Below, one piece after another: positions 48,557-58,913 of a DNA stretch of 64,000 bases. Below the pieces are notes generated by a model, which was given only the letters and a program-made list of their open reading frames with translations, was not told the origin of the DNA and ran no database searches. Each line of letters opens with the position of its first letter. The stretch's first letter is position 1. The stretch comes from Pseudaquabacterium terrae. Lineage in GTDB: Bacteria > Pseudomonadota > Gammaproteobacteria > Burkholderiales > Burkholderiaceae_C. Where the stretch lies: positions 434,001 to 498,000 of the forward strand of contig NZ_JABRWJ010000005.1 of the NCBI RefSeq assembly GCF_013266755.1, read 5' to 3'. A program made the translations under genes and the position numbers.

Positions 48557-48856
48557 CTACTGCATCGCGACGCCGTCGATGCGGTCGAGCCGCAGCACGA
48601 TGCGGGTGTACTGCTGGCTGCGCATCTCGACCCATTGCCCGGCCTCGATCTTGACCACCGCGCCGCCGATCTGCTGGCCGCCGACGTAGACGTAGATGCC
48701 CTTCTTGCTCTCCTGTGCTGCGGCCAGCGCCTGCTCGATGCCCTTGTTGACATCGGCGGCCTGCGCGGACCAGGGAACCGTGCTCAACGTGCACAAGGCA
48801 CCGGCCAGCGTGGCCAGTCGGGCATGGCGCAGCGTGCGGGCGGAAACGGTCTTCAT
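48557..48856 (-). CDS. Small periplasmic protein of unknown function
   Basis: A 99-residue protein with a signal peptide ending at AQAAD (about residue 34) and a 65-residue mature part. The mature region starts with a helix (NKGIEQALAAAQESKKG) and continues with beta strands (YVYVGGQQIGGAVVKIEAGQWVEM) that look like a small barrel or SH3-like sheet. It lies 84 bp upstream of the AraC gene on the same strand. No known family. Confidence 0.65.
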   Translation of the reverse strand: MKTVSARTLRHARLATLAGALCTLSTVPWSAQAADVNKGIEQALAAAQESKKGIYVYVGGQQIGGAVVKIEAGQWVEMRSQQYTRIVLRLDRIDGVAMQ

Positions 48857-48964
48857 GGGGTGGGCCTCTCGGGTGGATCGTCAGTGGTGAAAGCGCGCCA
48901 TGCTCGCAACGGCCGGTTTCAACCCGGCTTCAGGCGCGATTCAATTGCAGGCGGGCCGGGGGCG

Positions 48965-50635
48965 TCAACCGGCCATCACCCGGTTGCGCCCGCCGCGCTT
49001 GGCGGCATACAGCGCCGCATCGGCGCGCGCCATCAGCGGGCCGCTGTCGTCGTCCGGGCGCAGCGCGGCCAGGCCCAGGCTGATCGTCAAGGCCAGGCCC
49101 GGCTTCGCGTCGTCCCAGCGGTGGCATTCGACGGCTTCGCGCAGCAGCTCGCACTTGTCGGCGCCCTGCTCGATCGTCGCGCCCGGCAGCACCAGCAGGA
49201 ATTCCTCGCCGCCCACGCGCGCCAGCAGGTCGGAGCTGCGCGTGTGCTGGCGCAGCAGCTGCGCCAGCGCGGCGAGCACGCGGTCACCGACCGCATGGCC
49301 GTGCTCGTCGTTGATGCGCTTGAAGTGGTCGACGTCGAGCATCACCAGCGCCAGCGGCGTGCCGGCGCTGCCGGCGGCGCGCAGCAGCGCGGGCAGCATT
49401 TCCTCGATGATGCGGCGGTTGTGCAGTCCGGTCAGCGGATCCTCGAGTGCGGCGCGGGCCATCGCCTCGGCCTGCGCACGCAGGCGGTGCTGCTCCCCCT
49501 CGAGCTCGATGGCCCGCGCGCGCTGGGCCTGCGCGTCGTCGCGCGCCAGCGCCAGCTCACGCTTGGCCTTCTCGTACTCCAGACGCTCGAGCAGCACGCG
49601 CGCCTGCGCGTCGGCGCGCTGCACCAGGTGCTCGCGCTCGAGCCGCGCATGCTGCTCGTGGTGCTGCAAGGCCTCGGCCGGACGGCCGAGCGCCTTGTTC
49701 GAGGCGTACAGCGCGTGCTCGACCTTGCGCCGCATGTCGGTGTTGCCTTCGGCCGGCAGCGCGAGCAACAGCGCAACGAGCTTCTCGACCGCCTCGACAT
49801 GCTGGCCGCCGCGCTGCAGCAGGCAGGCCAGGTCGTAGCGCGCCGTCAGCTCGAAGGGCCGGTAGCCGTGCAGCTCGGCGAGCTGGTGGTATTCGGTCAG
49901 CAGCGCCGTCGCGGCCTCGATGTCGTCGTCGTGCGTCAATGCCTCGGCCAGGTTGCCCAGGGCGACGACCTCGCGGTGGGTATTGCCCGAGCGCCGCGCC
50001 AGCGCCAGCGCTTCGGTCGCGTGGCTGCGGGCGGCCGTCGACGCCGCGCGTGCGGCATCGACGTTGCCCGCGCGCAGGTGGCAGTCGGCGGCCACGAGGG
50101 CATTGCTCGACAGGTTGCACATCGCCGCGAACTGCTCCTCCTCGCCGCCGTGGCTGCGCGCCAGGGCCAGGGCCTCGTGCAGGTAGCGGGCGGCGAGCTC
50201 GGGGTCTTCGAGCGCCTCGTAGGCCACGCCGATGCGGTTCAGGGCCCAGCTTTCGATGCGCCGGTCGCCGGACTCGCGCGCCGCGGCCAGCGCGCGCACC
50301 GCGGTGTCCAGCGCATCGCGGTACAGGCCGAGCGCGACGAAGGCCATGCACAGCGAGACCAGCGCCTCGCCTTCGCCGGCGGCATCGCCGAGCGCGCGGT
50401 ACAGCGCCAGCGCGCGGTTGGAGGTATGCACCGCGGCCTCGGGCTTGCCGAGCCGCCACTGGTTCAGCGCCAGCAGCCGTGTCGCCAGCGCGCGCCCGGC
50501 GTCGTCGCCCGGCGGCAGCAGCACCAGCACCTCTTCGCAGCGCTGCAGGCCGTCGCGGTGGTTGCCGCGCCGCACGGCATCGAGCGCCAGCTGCAGCAGC
50601 GCTTCGGCCGGATGCAGGTCGCGGTTCCTGGCCAT
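48965..50635 (-). CDS. TPR-repeat diguanylate cyclase (GGDEF)
   Basis: A 556-residue cytoplasmic protein. About residues 5-340 form a series of tetratricopeptide repeats, then a coiled coil (about 345-390, ARLEREHLVQRADAQ), then a GGDEF domain (about 395-555) with GGEEF intact and an inhibitory-site RSSD five residues ahead. It should make c-di-GMP; the TPR array replaces the usual receiver or PAS input and implies control by protein contact. ATG 50633-50635 was chosen because the longer frame adds only low-complexity sequence. The arrangement resembles TPR-GGDEF proteins found singly in beta-proteobacteria. Confidence 0.9.
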   Translation of the reverse strand: MARNRDLHPAEALLQLALDAVRRGNHRDGLQRCEEVLVLLPPGDDAGRALATRLLALNQWRLGKPEAAVHTSNRALALYRALGDAAGEGEALVSLCMAFVALGLYRDALDTAVRALAAARESGDRRIESWALNRIGVAYEALEDPELAARYLHEALALARSHGGEEEQFAAMCNLSSNALVAADCHLRAGNVDAARAASTAARSHATEALALARRSGNTHREVVALGNLAEALTHDDDIEAATALLTEYHQLAELHGYRPFELTARYDLACLLQRGGQHVEAVEKLVALLLALPAEGNTDMRRKVEHALYASNKALGRPAEALQHHEQHARLEREHLVQRADAQARVLLERLEYEKAKRELALARDDAQAQRARAIELEGEQHRLRAQAEAMARAALEDPLTGLHNRRIIEEMLPALLRAAGSAGTPLALVMLDVDHFKRINDEHGHAVGDRVLAALAQLLRQHTRSSDLLARVGGEEFLLVLPGATIEQGADKCELLREAVECHRWDDAKPGLALTISLGLAALRPDDDSGPLMARADAALYAAKRGGRNRVMAG

Positions 50636-50711
50636 GGTCGAGTCCAAGGTCGCGGCAGTATCGGCCGCGACAGCGCGTTCAACAAGGCGTGCCGGCGCGG
50701 CCGGCCGGCAT

Positions 50712-51716
50712 TCAGGGGGGAGCGCCGAAGACGACAGCGAGGAACGTGACGAACTCGGCAAAGCGCGCTTGCAGCAAATACATCGCGTCGTGCGGATCGA
50801 CGCCGGCCGGCGTGTCGACGATCAGCGCCGCGCCATAGGCGCAGGACGGCATCACCGCGCAGGCCGCGCTCGATTGGCGCGGCTCCACCAGGGTGTCCGC
50901 GGCGCCGTGCAGGAACAGCGTCGGCGGGAAACGGACCGGCGTGCCGGCGATGGCGGTGATCGGCGATGCTGCCGTGCGCTGTGCGCTGGTCGGCTCACCG
51001 CCGAACAGGTTGCGCAGGATGCCGGGCACGCTGGGGTGCGACAGCGGCGCGCCGGCGCGCAGGTCCCACGGGCCGGCGATCGAGACGATCGCATCCGGCT
51101 GGCTGTGCAGCAGTGCGCCGGCGGCCGTCGGCGGCGCGTCGGGTGCCAGTTCACGTGTCGTGCCCAGCATACCGACCAGGTGCCCGCCGGCCGAGGCGCC
51201 GACGACTGCGATGCGCTTGCGGTCGATCTGCAGCGCATCGGCATGCCGGCGCAGCTGCCACATCAGGTTCTTCAGGTCGACCATCTGCGCCGGGAACGCC
51301 GCGCGGTGCTGCGGCAGCCCGAGTCCCTCGGTCGGAAACGTGCCTTCGGTGCAGCCGTCGCGCGCGCCCGGCGAGACGATGCGGCCGCCTTCGATGACCG
51401 CATCGGTCACCGGCGCCAGCCGGTACGAAGCGCTGCCCGTGACGACGCCGAAGGTCTGCGCCAGGTAGTGGGGCAGGCCGCCGTAGCCGTCGCGGTTGCC
51501 GCAGGTCCAGCCGCCGCCGTGCACAAAGACGATCACCGGCCGCTGCGTGCCATAAGGCGACGACTGCGGGCTGTAGACATCGGCCTTCAGCGGCAGCTCG
51601 CCGACCAGTGCGTAGGTGTAGGTCGTCTTGGTGACCGGATGATCGGCGCGTGCCGGCGTTGCGCAGAGCACGCCCGCCACGGCCAGCACGAGCGCCAGCA
51701 GGTGGTGGATCTTCAT
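50712..51716 (-). CDS. Secreted alpha/beta-hydrolase (esterase/lipase-type)
   Basis: A 334-residue hydrolase with a signal peptide (HLLALVLAVAGVLCATPARA). The oxyanion-hole motif HGGGW (about residues 65-69), the nucleophile elbow GASAGG and the C-terminal FLHGAADTLV with a late His give the Ser-Asp-His triad of the hormone-sensitive-lipase/GDXG-like group. It should act on small esters in the periplasm or outside. The start overlaps the purL stop by one base (TGATG), so it is translationally linked to purL although functionally unrelated. Confidence 0.85.
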   Translation of the reverse strand: MKIHHLLALVLAVAGVLCATPARADHPVTKTTYTYALVGELPLKADVYSPQSSPYGTQRPVIVFVHGGGWTCGNRDGYGGLPHYLAQTFGVVTGSASYRLAPVTDAVIEGGRIVSPGARDGCTEGTFPTEGLGLPQHRAAFPAQMVDLKNLMWQLRRHADALQIDRKRIAVVGASAGGHLVGMLGTTRELAPDAPPTAAGALLHSQPDAIVSIAGPWDLRAGAPLSHPSVPGILRNLFGGEPTSAQRTAASPITAIAGTPVRFPPTLFLHGAADTLVEPRQSSAACAVMPSCAYGAALIVDTPAGVDPHDAMYLLQARFAEFVTFLAVVFGAPP

Positions 51717-54700
51717 CAGCCGAGTCGCTTCCTGGCGTTGCCGAACATCCGCATCCACGGGCTGCGGGCCGACACATCGCCGGGCGACCAGCTCATCAAA
51801 ACGTTGCGGAACACCCGCTCCGGGTGCGGCATCAGCACCGTGAAGCGGCCGTCCGGCGTCGTCACCGAGGTCAGGCCCTCGGGGCTGCCGTTCGGGTTGA
51901 ACGGGTAGGCCTCGGTCGGTTCGCCGTGGTGGTCGACGTAGCGCATTGCACGCTGCACCTTCGCCGCATTGCCGCGCTGCGAGAAGTCCGCATAACCCTC
52001 ACCATGAGCGACCGCGATCGGCAGCCGGCTGCCGGCCATGCCGTCGAAGAAGATCGACGGGCTTTCGAGCACCTCGACCAGGCTGAAGCGCGCCTCGAAC
52101 TGCTCGCTGCGGTTGCGCGTGAACTTCGGCCAGGCCTGGGCGCCGGGGATGATCGGGCTCAGCGCGGCCATCATCTGGCAGCCGTTGCACACGCCGAGCG
52201 CGAAGCTGTCGGGCCGTGAGAAGAACGCGGCGAAGGCTTCAGCCAGCGCCGGGTTGAAGAGGATCGAACGCGCCCAGCCCTCGCCGGCGCCGAGCGTGTC
52301 GCCGTAGCTGAAGCCGCCGCAGGCGATGAAGCCGGTGAACTGGTCGAGGCGCGCGCGGCCGGCCTGCAGGTCGCTCATGTGCACATCGAAAGTCTCGAAG
52401 CCGGCCTGCGCCATCGCATAACTCATCTCGACATGCGAGTTGACGCCCTGCTCGCGCAGGATCGCGAGCTTCGGCCTCGCGCCGGTGTTGACGAAGGGCG
52501 CGGCGATGTCTTCGGCCGGATCGAAGCTCAAGTGCTGGTGCAGGCCCGGATCGCCATCGGCGCCGACGGCCGCATGTTCGGCATCGGCGCAGGCCGGGTT
52601 GTCGCGCTGGCGCGCGATGCGCCAGCTCACCTCATCCCAGGCTTGCTGCAGCGCGCTCAATGGCGCGCTGAACTGCGCCTTGGCATCCCGCCAGAGCTCG
52701 ACCACGCGGCGCTCGTTGGTCTTGCCGATCACGTGGCTGTGCTTGGACAGGCCGTGCGCGCGCAGCACCGCCATCACCGCATCGCGGTCCTCGCGCTTGA
52801 CCTGGATCACGGCGCCCAGCTCTTCGTTGAACAACGCCTTCAGCGTCAACTCGTTGCGGCGCTCGCTCACCTGCGAGGCCCAGTTCTTCGAATCGCCGAA
52901 CTCGGCGCGGCTGTCGCTGATGCCGTCGCCTTCGGTGACCAGCAGGTCGACGTTGAGGCTCACGCCGAGCTGGCCGGCGAAGGCCATCTCGCACACCGCC
53001 GCCCACAGGCCGCCATCGCTGCGGTCGTGGTAGGCGAGCAGCTGGCCGGCGCCGCGCAGCTGGTTGATCGCGGCGACCAGCGCCTTGAGTCGCGCCGGAT
53101 CGTCGAGGTCAGGAACGACATCACCGAACTGGCCGATCACCTGCGCCAGCATCGAACCCGCCATGCGCTGCTTGCCATTGCCGAGGTCGATCAGGATCAG
53201 GCTGGTGTCGCCGGGCTGCAATTGCGGCGTCAGCGTGCCGCGCACGTCGGCCAGGCTGGCGAAAGCGGTGACGATCAGGCTGACCGGCGCGGTGACCTGC
53301 CGGTCCTGCCAGCGCGTGCGCATCGACAGGCTGTCCTTGCCGACGGGGATGCCGATACCCAGAGCCGGGCACAACTCGAGGCCGACCGCCTTCACCGTGT
53401 CGTACAGCGCGGCGTCTTCCCCCGGCTCGCCGCAGGCGGCCATCCAGTTCGCGCTCAGCTTGATGCGCGAGAGCTCGATCGGCGCGGCCAGCAGGTTGGT
53501 GATCGCCTCGCCGACCGCCATGCGGCCCGAGGCCGGCGCATCGAGCGATGCCAGCGGCGTGCGCTCGCCCATCGCCATCGCTTCGCCGCGGAAACCGGCG
53601 TAGTCGGCCAGCGTCACCGCGCAATCGGCCACCGGCACCTGCCAGGGCCCGACCATCTGGTCGCGGTGGTTCAGGCCGCCGACGGTGCGGTCGCCGATCG
53701 TCACCAGGAAGCGCTTGCTCGCCACCGTCGGATGGCGCAGCACGCTGAAGGCGACTTGGTCGAGCTTGACGCCGGTCAGGTCCAGCGGAGACTCGGTGCG
53801 CGCGATGCGCTGCACGTCGCGCTGCATCTTCGGCGGCTTGCCGAGCAGCACCTCCATCGGCATGTCGATCGGGCGCTCGCCGCCGGGGCCGTCCTCGAGG
53901 ATCAGGTCGGGCGCGTCGGTCGCGATGCCGACGATCGCGAACGGGCAGCGCTCGCGCGCGCACATCTGCTCGAACAGCGGCAGCAGGTCGGGGTCGATCG
54001 CCAGCACATAACGTTCCTGGCTCTCGTTGCACCAGGCCTCCTTCGGCGCCAGGCCGCTCTCTTCGAGCGGTACTTTTCGCAGGTCGAAGCGGGCGCCCTT
54101 GCCCGCGCCGTCGACCAGCTCGGGGAACGCGTTGCTGATGCCGCCGGCGCCGACGTCGTGAATCGCCAGCACCGGATTCGTCTCTCCGAGCCCCCAGCAG
54201 TGGTTGATGACCTCCTGCGCGCGGCGCTGGATCTCCGGGTTGCCGCGCTGCACCGAATCGAAGTCCAGCGCCGCGGTGTTGGTGCCGGCGGCCATCGAGC
54301 TCGCGGCGCCGCCACCCATGCCGATGCGCATGCCCGGGCCGCCGAGCTGCACCAGCAGCGTGCCGGCGCCGAAGGGCCGCTTGTGCGTCTGCCCCGCGTC
54401 GATCGTGCCAAGACCGCCGGCGATCATGATCGGCTTGTGATAGCCGCGCATCACGCCGGCGACATGCTGCTCGAAGACGCGGAAGTAGCCGCCCAGGTTC
54501 GGCCGGCCGAATTCGTTGTTGAACGCAGCGCCGCCGAGCGGACCCTCGGTCATGATCTGCAGCGGGCTGGCGATGTGCTCGGGCTTGCCGACGGGGTTGC
54601 GCTCCCAGGCCTCGGCAAGGCCGGGCAGGTTCAGGTTCGAGACGCTGAAGCCGGTCAGGCCCGCCTTCGGCTTCGCGCCGCGGCCCGTGGCGCCTTCGTC

Positions 54701-55693
54701 GCGGATCTCGCCGCCGGCGCCGGTCGAAGCGCCCGGGAACGGCGAGATCGCCGTCGGATGGTTGTGCGTCTCGACCTTCATCAGCACATGCGCGGTCTCG
54801 GGCCGCGCGCCGTAGACCGGCGCGTTCGTGAAGCCCAACGGCCGCCAGCGCTCGAGCGGCCCGCCTTCCATGACCGCAGCGTTGTCCGAATAGGCGACGA
54901 CGCTGTGCTGGCCCGAGACCTTCTCGGTGTGGCGGATCATGCCGAACATCGACAGCGGCTGCGGCGCGCCATCGATGACGAACTCGGCGTTGAAGATCTT
55001 GTGGCGGCAGTGTTCGCTGTTGGCCTGCGCGAACATCATCAGCTCGACGTCGCTCGGGTTGCGCTTGAGCGTCTTGAACGCGTCGACCAGGTAGCGAATC
55101 TCGTCGTCGCTCAGCGCGAGGCCGAATTCGCCGTTGGCCCGCACCAGCGCGGCGCGGCCTTCGCCCAGCACGTCCACATGGGCCATCGGCGTGGCCGACT
55201 GCTCGTCGAACAGGTGGCGCGCGGCCTCGCGCTCGAAGGCCACGCTCTCGGTCATGCGATCGTGCAGCAGCGCGGCGCAGGCCTGCAGCTCGTCGGCACT
55301 CAAGGGCTTCGCGCTGCCGAGCAGCGGGGACTTCAGTTGCAGGCGGAATTCGGTGATGCGCTCGATGCGGTGGATCGTGAGACCACAGTTATGCGCGATG
55401 TCGGTCGCCTTGCTGGCCCATGGCGACACGGTGCCCAGCCGCGGCATCACGACGACCAGCGTGCCCTCGGCGCCGCCGTGGTACGGATCGCCGTAGCGCA
55501 GCAGGCCTTCCAGCTTGTCGAGCGCGCCGCGATCGAGCGGCTGGTCGCTCCAGGCCCAGTGCACATGGCGCGCGGCGACGCCGGTGATGCGTGGGCTCGC
55601 CGCCTGCAGCCGCGCCAGCAGCGCCTGCGCGCGAAAGGCGGAGAGGGCATCGCCCCCCTCGAAGTGCATCAGATGCTTGGGCGCGACGGTCAT
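51716..55693 (-). CDS. purL: Phosphoribosylformylglycinamidine synthase PurL
   Basis: A 1325-residue single-chain FGAM synthase (step 4 of purine synthesis). It contains the N-terminal PurS-like region, the linker, two AIR-synthase-like ATP domains ([19 protein letters not shown] and GKDSLSM) and a C-terminal class I glutaminase domain with the nucleophile Cys in [10 protein letters not shown], the His in [10 protein letters not shown] and [10 protein letters not shown]. The fused form is typical of gammaproteobacteria and betaproteobacteria. Start ATG 55691-55693. Length matches the family. Confidence 0.96.
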   Translation of the reverse strand: MTVAPKHLMHFEGGDALSAFRAQALLARLQAASPRITGVAARHVHWAWSDQPLDRGALDKLEGLLRYGDPYHGGAEGTLVVVMPRLGTVSPWASKATDIAHNCGLTIHRIERITEFRLQLKSPLLGSAKPLSADELQACAALLHDRMTESVAFEREAARHLFDEQSATPMAHVDVLGEGRAALVRANGEFGLALSDDEIRYLVDAFKTLKRNPSDVELMMFAQANSEHCRHKIFNAEFVIDGAPQPLSMFGMIRHTEKVSGQHSVVAYSDNAAVMEGGPLERWRPLGFTNAPVYGARPETAHVLMKVETHNHPTAISPFPGASTGAGGEIRDEGATGRGAKPKAGLTGFSVSNLNLPGLAEAWERNPVGKPEHIASPLQIMTEGPLGGAAFNNEFGRPNLGGYFRVFEQHVAGVMRGYHKPIMIAGGLGTIDAGQTHKRPFGAGTLLVQLGGPGMRIGMGGGAASSMAAGTNTAALDFDSVQRGNPEIQRRAQEVINHCWGLGETNPVLAIHDVGAGGISNAFPELVDGAGKGARFDLRKVPLEESGLAPKEAWCNESQERYVLAIDPDLLPLFEQMCARERCPFAIVGIATDAPDLILEDGPGGERPIDMPMEVLLGKPPKMQRDVQRIARTESPLDLTGVKLDQVAFSVLRHPTVASKRFLVTIGDRTVGGLNHRDQMVGPWQVPVADCAVTLADYAGFRGEAMAMGERTPLASLDAPASGRMAVGEAITNLLAAPIELSRIKLSANWMAACGEPGEDAALYDTVKAVGLELCPALGIGIPVGKDSLSMRTRWQDRQVTAPVSLIVTAFASLADVRGTLTPQLQPGDTSLILIDLGNGKQRMAGSMLAQVIGQFGDVVPDLDDPARLKALVAAINQLRGAGQLLAYHDRSDGGLWAAVCEMAFAGQLGVSLNVDLLVTEGDGISDSRAEFGDSKNWASQVSERRNELTLKALFNEELGAVIQVKREDRDAVMAVLRAHGLSKHSHVIGKTNERRVVELWRDAKAQFSAPLSALQQAWDEVSWRIARQRDNPACADAEHAAVGADGDPGLHQHLSFDPAEDIAAPFVNTGARPKLAILREQGVNSHVEMSYAMAQAGFETFDVHMSDLQAGRARLDQFTGFIACGGFSYGDTLGAGEGWARSILFNPALAEAFAAFFSRPDSFALGVCNGCQMMAALSPIIPGAQAWPKFTRNRSEQFEARFSLVEVLESPSIFFDGMAGSRLPIAVAHGEGYADFSQRGNAAKVQRAMRYVDHHGEPTEAYPFNPNGSPEGLTSVTTPDGRFTVLMPHPERVFRNVLMSWSPGDVSARSPWMRMFGNARKRLG

Positions 55694-55780
55694 GCTGGGC
55701 GGGCGACGGCTGGGGGAAACCCGGGATTGTAGGGACCCCGCCAGGGCCGGCGCCGCGCCGTGCCCCCCCGCAGACAGGCG

Positions 55781-57349
55781 CTACGCGAGCTGCGGCGCCG
55801 CCTCGTCGAGCCGAAACACCGCCACCGCCTCGACCAGCCGCTGCGCCTGCTGGCGCAGACTTTCCGCGGCCGCCGCCGACTCCTCGACCAGCGCGGCGTT
55901 CTGTTGCGTCACCTCGTCGAGCTGGCCGATCGCGGTACCGACCTGGCCGAGGCCGGTCGACTGCTCGAGCGTTGCCGCAGTGATTTCGGCGATCAGGTCG
56001 TCGACGCGCCTGACCTGCGCGACGATGTCGCCCATCGCCTGGCCGGCACTGCCGGCCTGGGCGCTGCCGAGCTCGACCTTCTCGGCGCTGGCGCCGATCA
56101 GCGTCTTGATCTCGCGCGCGGCCGCGCCGCTGCGCTGTGCCAGCGTGCGCACTTCGGCAGCGACGACGGCGAACCCGCGGCCCTGCTCTCCGGCGCGCGC
56201 CGCTTCGACGGCGGCATTCAGCGCCAGGATGTTGGTCTGGAACGCGATGCCGTCGATCACGCCGATGATGTCGCCGATGCGGCGGCTGGCGTCGCTGATC
56301 TGGTCCATCGTCTGCACCATCTCGGTGACGACGCCGCCGCCGCGCTGCGCCGCTTCGGTCGCCGAGCGGGCGAGCTGCGCGACCTGGCGCGCCGAGTCTG
56401 CCGTGTTCTGCACCGCGCTGTTGAGCTGCTCCATCGATGCCGCCGTCTGCTGCAGGCTCGACGCCTGCTCCTCGGTGCGCTGCGACAGGTCCTGGTTGCC
56501 CACGGCGATCTGCCCCGAGCCGGTGGCGATCGAATCGCTGCTGCGGCGCACGGTACCGACGACGCCGGCCAGGCTGCTGTTCATTCGGGCCAGCGCGGCG
56601 AGCAGCTGCGCCGTCTCGTCGCGACCGCGGACCTCGATGCGCGAGCTCAGATCGCCCGCGGCGACGGTCTCGGCCACGCGCACGGCCTCGCCGATCGGCC
56701 GCGTGATCGAGCGCGTCAGCCACCAAGCGAAGCCGGCGCCGAGCAGCACCGACGCGGCACCGAGCGCGATCAGCAGCCAGTGCGTCCGGTCGATCGTCGC
56801 CTCGATGCCGGCGCCGGCCGTCGTCACGATCTTGCTCTGCAGCTCGGACAGAGCCTTCGCCTCGACCTGCAGCGCCTCGATCGCCGGCAGCGTCTGCCCG
56901 GTCAGCTCCTTCGTCGCCTCGTCGCGCTGGCCCTGCGCCAGCAGCCGGTCGACCTTCGAGAACGACTCGACGTAGACCCCTCGCCGCTCCTTCAGGCGCC
57001 CGAGGATCGCCACTCCCTCGGGCAGGTAGACGAGCTTGTCGAGCGTCGCGACCGCCTCGGTCACCGTCTGCCGGTTGCCCGCGATGAGCTCGCGCAAGCG
57101 TGCGAGCTCGCGCTTGTCGTCGGTGAAGAACAGCTGCATCGTGCGCTGCGCATTGCCGCGCGCCGTGGCGTAGAGCGTCGCGGCCGCCTCGGCCTTGACC
57201 CATTCCTTGTCGATGATCGCGGCGGCGTCTTCGCCGATGTGGTCGAGGCGCGTGACGGCCACGGCGAGCATGCCGGACGACAGGCTCAGCACGATGGCGA
57301 AGCCGGCGCCGAGCCGGGCGCCGATGCGCCAGTTGCGGATGAAGTTCAT
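55781..57349 (-). CDS. Methyl-accepting chemotaxis protein
   Basis: A 522-residue chemoreceptor. One helix (about 12-32), a periplasmic four-helix-bundle sensor (about 33-188), a second helix (about 192-212), HAMP (about 213-266) and a signalling domain with the hairpin tip [21 protein letters not shown]. The C-terminus lacks a CheR/CheB pentapeptide. ATG 57347-57349 was chosen because GGAGGT lies 5-6 nt upstream. It is not next to chemotaxis genes, so it is an orphan receptor. The ligand is unknown. Confidence 0.93.
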   Translation of the reverse strand: MNFIRNWRIGARLGAGFAIVLSLSSGMLAVAVTRLDHIGEDAAAIIDKEWVKAEAAATLYATARGNAQRTMQLFFTDDKRELARLRELIAGNRQTVTEAVATLDKLVYLPEGVAILGRLKERRGVYVESFSKVDRLLAQGQRDEATKELTGQTLPAIEALQVEAKALSELQSKIVTTAGAGIEATIDRTHWLLIALGAASVLLGAGFAWWLTRSITRPIGEAVRVAETVAAGDLSSRIEVRGRDETAQLLAALARMNSSLAGVVGTVRRSSDSIATGSGQIAVGNQDLSQRTEEQASSLQQTAASMEQLNSAVQNTADSARQVAQLARSATEAAQRGGGVVTEMVQTMDQISDASRRIGDIIGVIDGIAFQTNILALNAAVEAARAGEQGRGFAVVAAEVRTLAQRSGAAAREIKTLIGASAEKVELGSAQAGSAGQAMGDIVAQVRRVDDLIAEITAATLEQSTGLGQVGTAIGQLDEVTQQNAALVEESAAAAESLRQQAQRLVEAVAVFRLDEAAPQLA

Positions 57350-57682
57350 GAGACCTCCCTGCGAGGGCTCGCATGTCGCGGGCTCGGGAGTCCACTGGGG
57401 ACTCGCGCCGGCGGACGAGCCGGAACACGTGGGCAACGGGGTCTCGGTTGCGTGTGACGGGCATGGTGCCGGGCGGTGGGCGCGGCCGATCGCCGGAACA
57501 ACGGCGATGACACGGTGCTTTCAATCCGATCGATGCAGTCAGGTATGCACTGGTTGACATTGCTCAGCCCACGCCAAGGGCGGATGATGTTCACTTACTA
57601 AAGCGGTTGCAGTCGCAGGACCCGGCAGTTCACCCGGCGCGGCGCTTCCAGATCCGCCGCGCCTCGAAGAGCGGTTAAGGAA
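57350..57682. other. 333-bp divergent intergenic region between chemoreceptor and ANTAR genes
   Basis: No gene is seen here. The most notable element is a perfect 7-bp inverted repeat, ATCGCCG (57489-57495) and CGGCGAT (57502-57508), with a 6-nt centre GAACAA. As RNA it would be a hexaloop hairpin, the shape recognised by ANTAR proteins, but loop positions 1 and 4 are G and C, not the usual A and G. A TTGACA at 57554-57559 resembles a -35 box without a good -10 at 17 bp. Confidence 0.45.
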
Positions 57683-58054
57683 ATGAAGCGACCCCGATTC
57701 CAGGTGACCGTGGCGGACACGGCCTTGCGCGACGAGCTGGCGCGGCTGCTGCTGGCGGCCGGCTACGAGGTCCGGCTCGATCCGGACGACCGCCACGATT
57801 CGGACTTCGCGTTGCTCGAGACCAGCGAGCTGGCCCAACAGCACGCCTCGTGGCAGCAGTCGATCCAGTCCAGCCGCAGCATCGCGACCGCGGTGGGCAT
57901 GCTGATGGAACGCCACCGGCTGTCGGGCGAGCACGCCTTCGATGCGCTGCGCCGCCAGGCGCGCGACCAGCGCACGCAACTGGTGCAACTCGCGCGCGAC
58001 ATCGTCGCCGGCACCGCGCACCTGCTCGCGCCAGGCCCACCTCCCGCCAGCTGA
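57683..58054 (+). CDS. Orphan ANTAR-domain antiterminator-like protein
   Basis: A 123-residue protein. The C-terminal half (about 62-112, SRSIATAVGMLMERHRLSGE then AFDALRRQARDQ) is an ANTAR RNA-binding domain with the conserved Ala/Gly-x-L-M pattern. The N-terminal 55 residues look like the shortened remnant of a receiver domain without an obvious phospho-Asp site. ANTAR proteins bind paired hexaloop hairpins and prevent transcription termination, often in nitrogen or ethanolamine metabolism. An AAGGA ribosome-binding site lies just before the ATG. No kinase partner or nas/eut genes are adjacent. Confidence 0.82.
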   Translation: MKRPRFQVTVADTALRDELARLLLAAGYEVRLDPDDRHDSDFALLETSELAQQHASWQQSIQSSRSIATAVGMLMERHRLSGEHAFDALRRQARDQRTQLVQLARDIVAGTAHLLAPGPPPAS

Positions 58055-58055
58055 A

Positions 58056-58084
58056 CCCGGCCGGCCTCGTGCCTGCAGGCCGGG
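58056..58084 (+). terminator. Hairpin between ANTAR gene and map
   Basis: CCCGGCC (58056-58062) and GGCCGGG (58078-58084) form a perfect 7-bp stem, directly after the ANTAR stop codon. There is no T-run. It precedes the map promoter by only a few bases. Confidence 0.45.
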
Positions 58085-58093
58085 TGGGATAAT
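58085..58093 (+). promoter_or_regulatory. Extended -10 promoter of map, giving an almost leaderless mRNA
   Basis: TGGGATAAT (58085-58093) has the TGn extension and GATAAT, 5/6 to consensus. No -35 box is visible. Transcription would begin near 58100, about 2 nt before the map ATG at 58102. The stretch before the ATG has no Shine-Dalgarno sequence, in agreement with leaderless initiation. Confidence 0.5.
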
Positions 58094-58101
58094 CCCGCCC
58101 C

Positions 58102-58905
58102 ATGTCGATCACCCTGAAAACCGCGGCCGACCTGGAAGGCATGCGCATCGCCGGACGCCTGGCCTCCGAAGTGCTGGACATGCTCACGCCCCACGTGAAG
58201 CCCGGCGTCAGCACCGAGCAGCTCGACAAGCTGGCCCATGACCACATCGTGCATGTGCAGGGCGGCACGCCGGCGCCGCTGAACTACGCGCCGCCCGGCT
58301 ACATCCCCTACCCCAAGTCGATCTGCACCTCGGTCAACCACCAGGTCTGCCACGGCATCCCGAACGAGCGGCCGCTGAAGAACGGCGACATCGTCAACAT
58401 CGATGTCACCGTCATCAAGGACGGCTGGCACGGCGACACCAGCCGCATGTTCGTCGTCGGCGAGGGCTCGATCGCCGCAAATCGCCTCTGCAACTTCACC
58501 TACGAGGCGATGTGGAAGGGCATCGCGAAGGTCAGGCCCGGCGCGCGCCTGGGCGACATCGGCCACGCGATCCAGATGTTCGCCGAGGCCAACGGCTTCT
58601 CGATCGTGCGCGAGTTCTGCGGCCACGGCATCGGCCGCAAGTTCCACGAGGAGCCGCAGGTGCTGCACTACGGCCGCCCCGGCACGCTCGAAGAGCTGGT
58701 GCCCGGCATGATGTTCACGATCGAGCCGATGATCAATGCCGGCCGGCGCGAGATCCGCGAGATGGGCGACGGCTGGACCATCGTGACGAAGGACCGCTCG
58801 CTGTCCGCGCAGTGGGAGCACACGATCGCCGTCACCGACACTGGCTACGAAGTGCTGACCTTGTCCGAAGGCTCGCCCAAGCCGCCCGCCTTCATCACCG
58901 GCTGA
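58102..58905 (+). CDS. map: Methionine aminopeptidase type I
   Basis: A 267-residue enzyme that removes the initiator methionine. The five metal ligands are in [16 protein letters not shown] (two Asp), [12 protein letters not shown] (His), MFTIEPM (Glu) and QWEHTIAVT (Glu). The His in [14 protein letters not shown] is also present. Length is normal. The gene is followed by glnD after 8 bp, a common arrangement in this order. No ribosome-binding site precedes the ATG. Confidence 0.96.
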   Translation: MSITLKTAADLEGMRIAGRLASEVLDMLTPHVKPGVSTEQLDKLAHDHIVHVQGGTPAPLNYAPPGYIPYPKSICTSVNHQVCHGIPNERPLKNGDIVNIDVTVIKDGWHGDTSRMFVVGEGSIAANRLCNFTYEAMWKGIAKVRPGARLGDIGHAIQMFAEANGFSIVREFCGHGIGRKFHEEPQVLHYGRPGTLEELVPGMMFTIEPMINAGRREIREMGDGWTIVTKDRSLSAQWEHTIAVTDTGYEVLTLSEGSPKPPAFITG

Positions 58906-58913
58906 CCCAGAAG

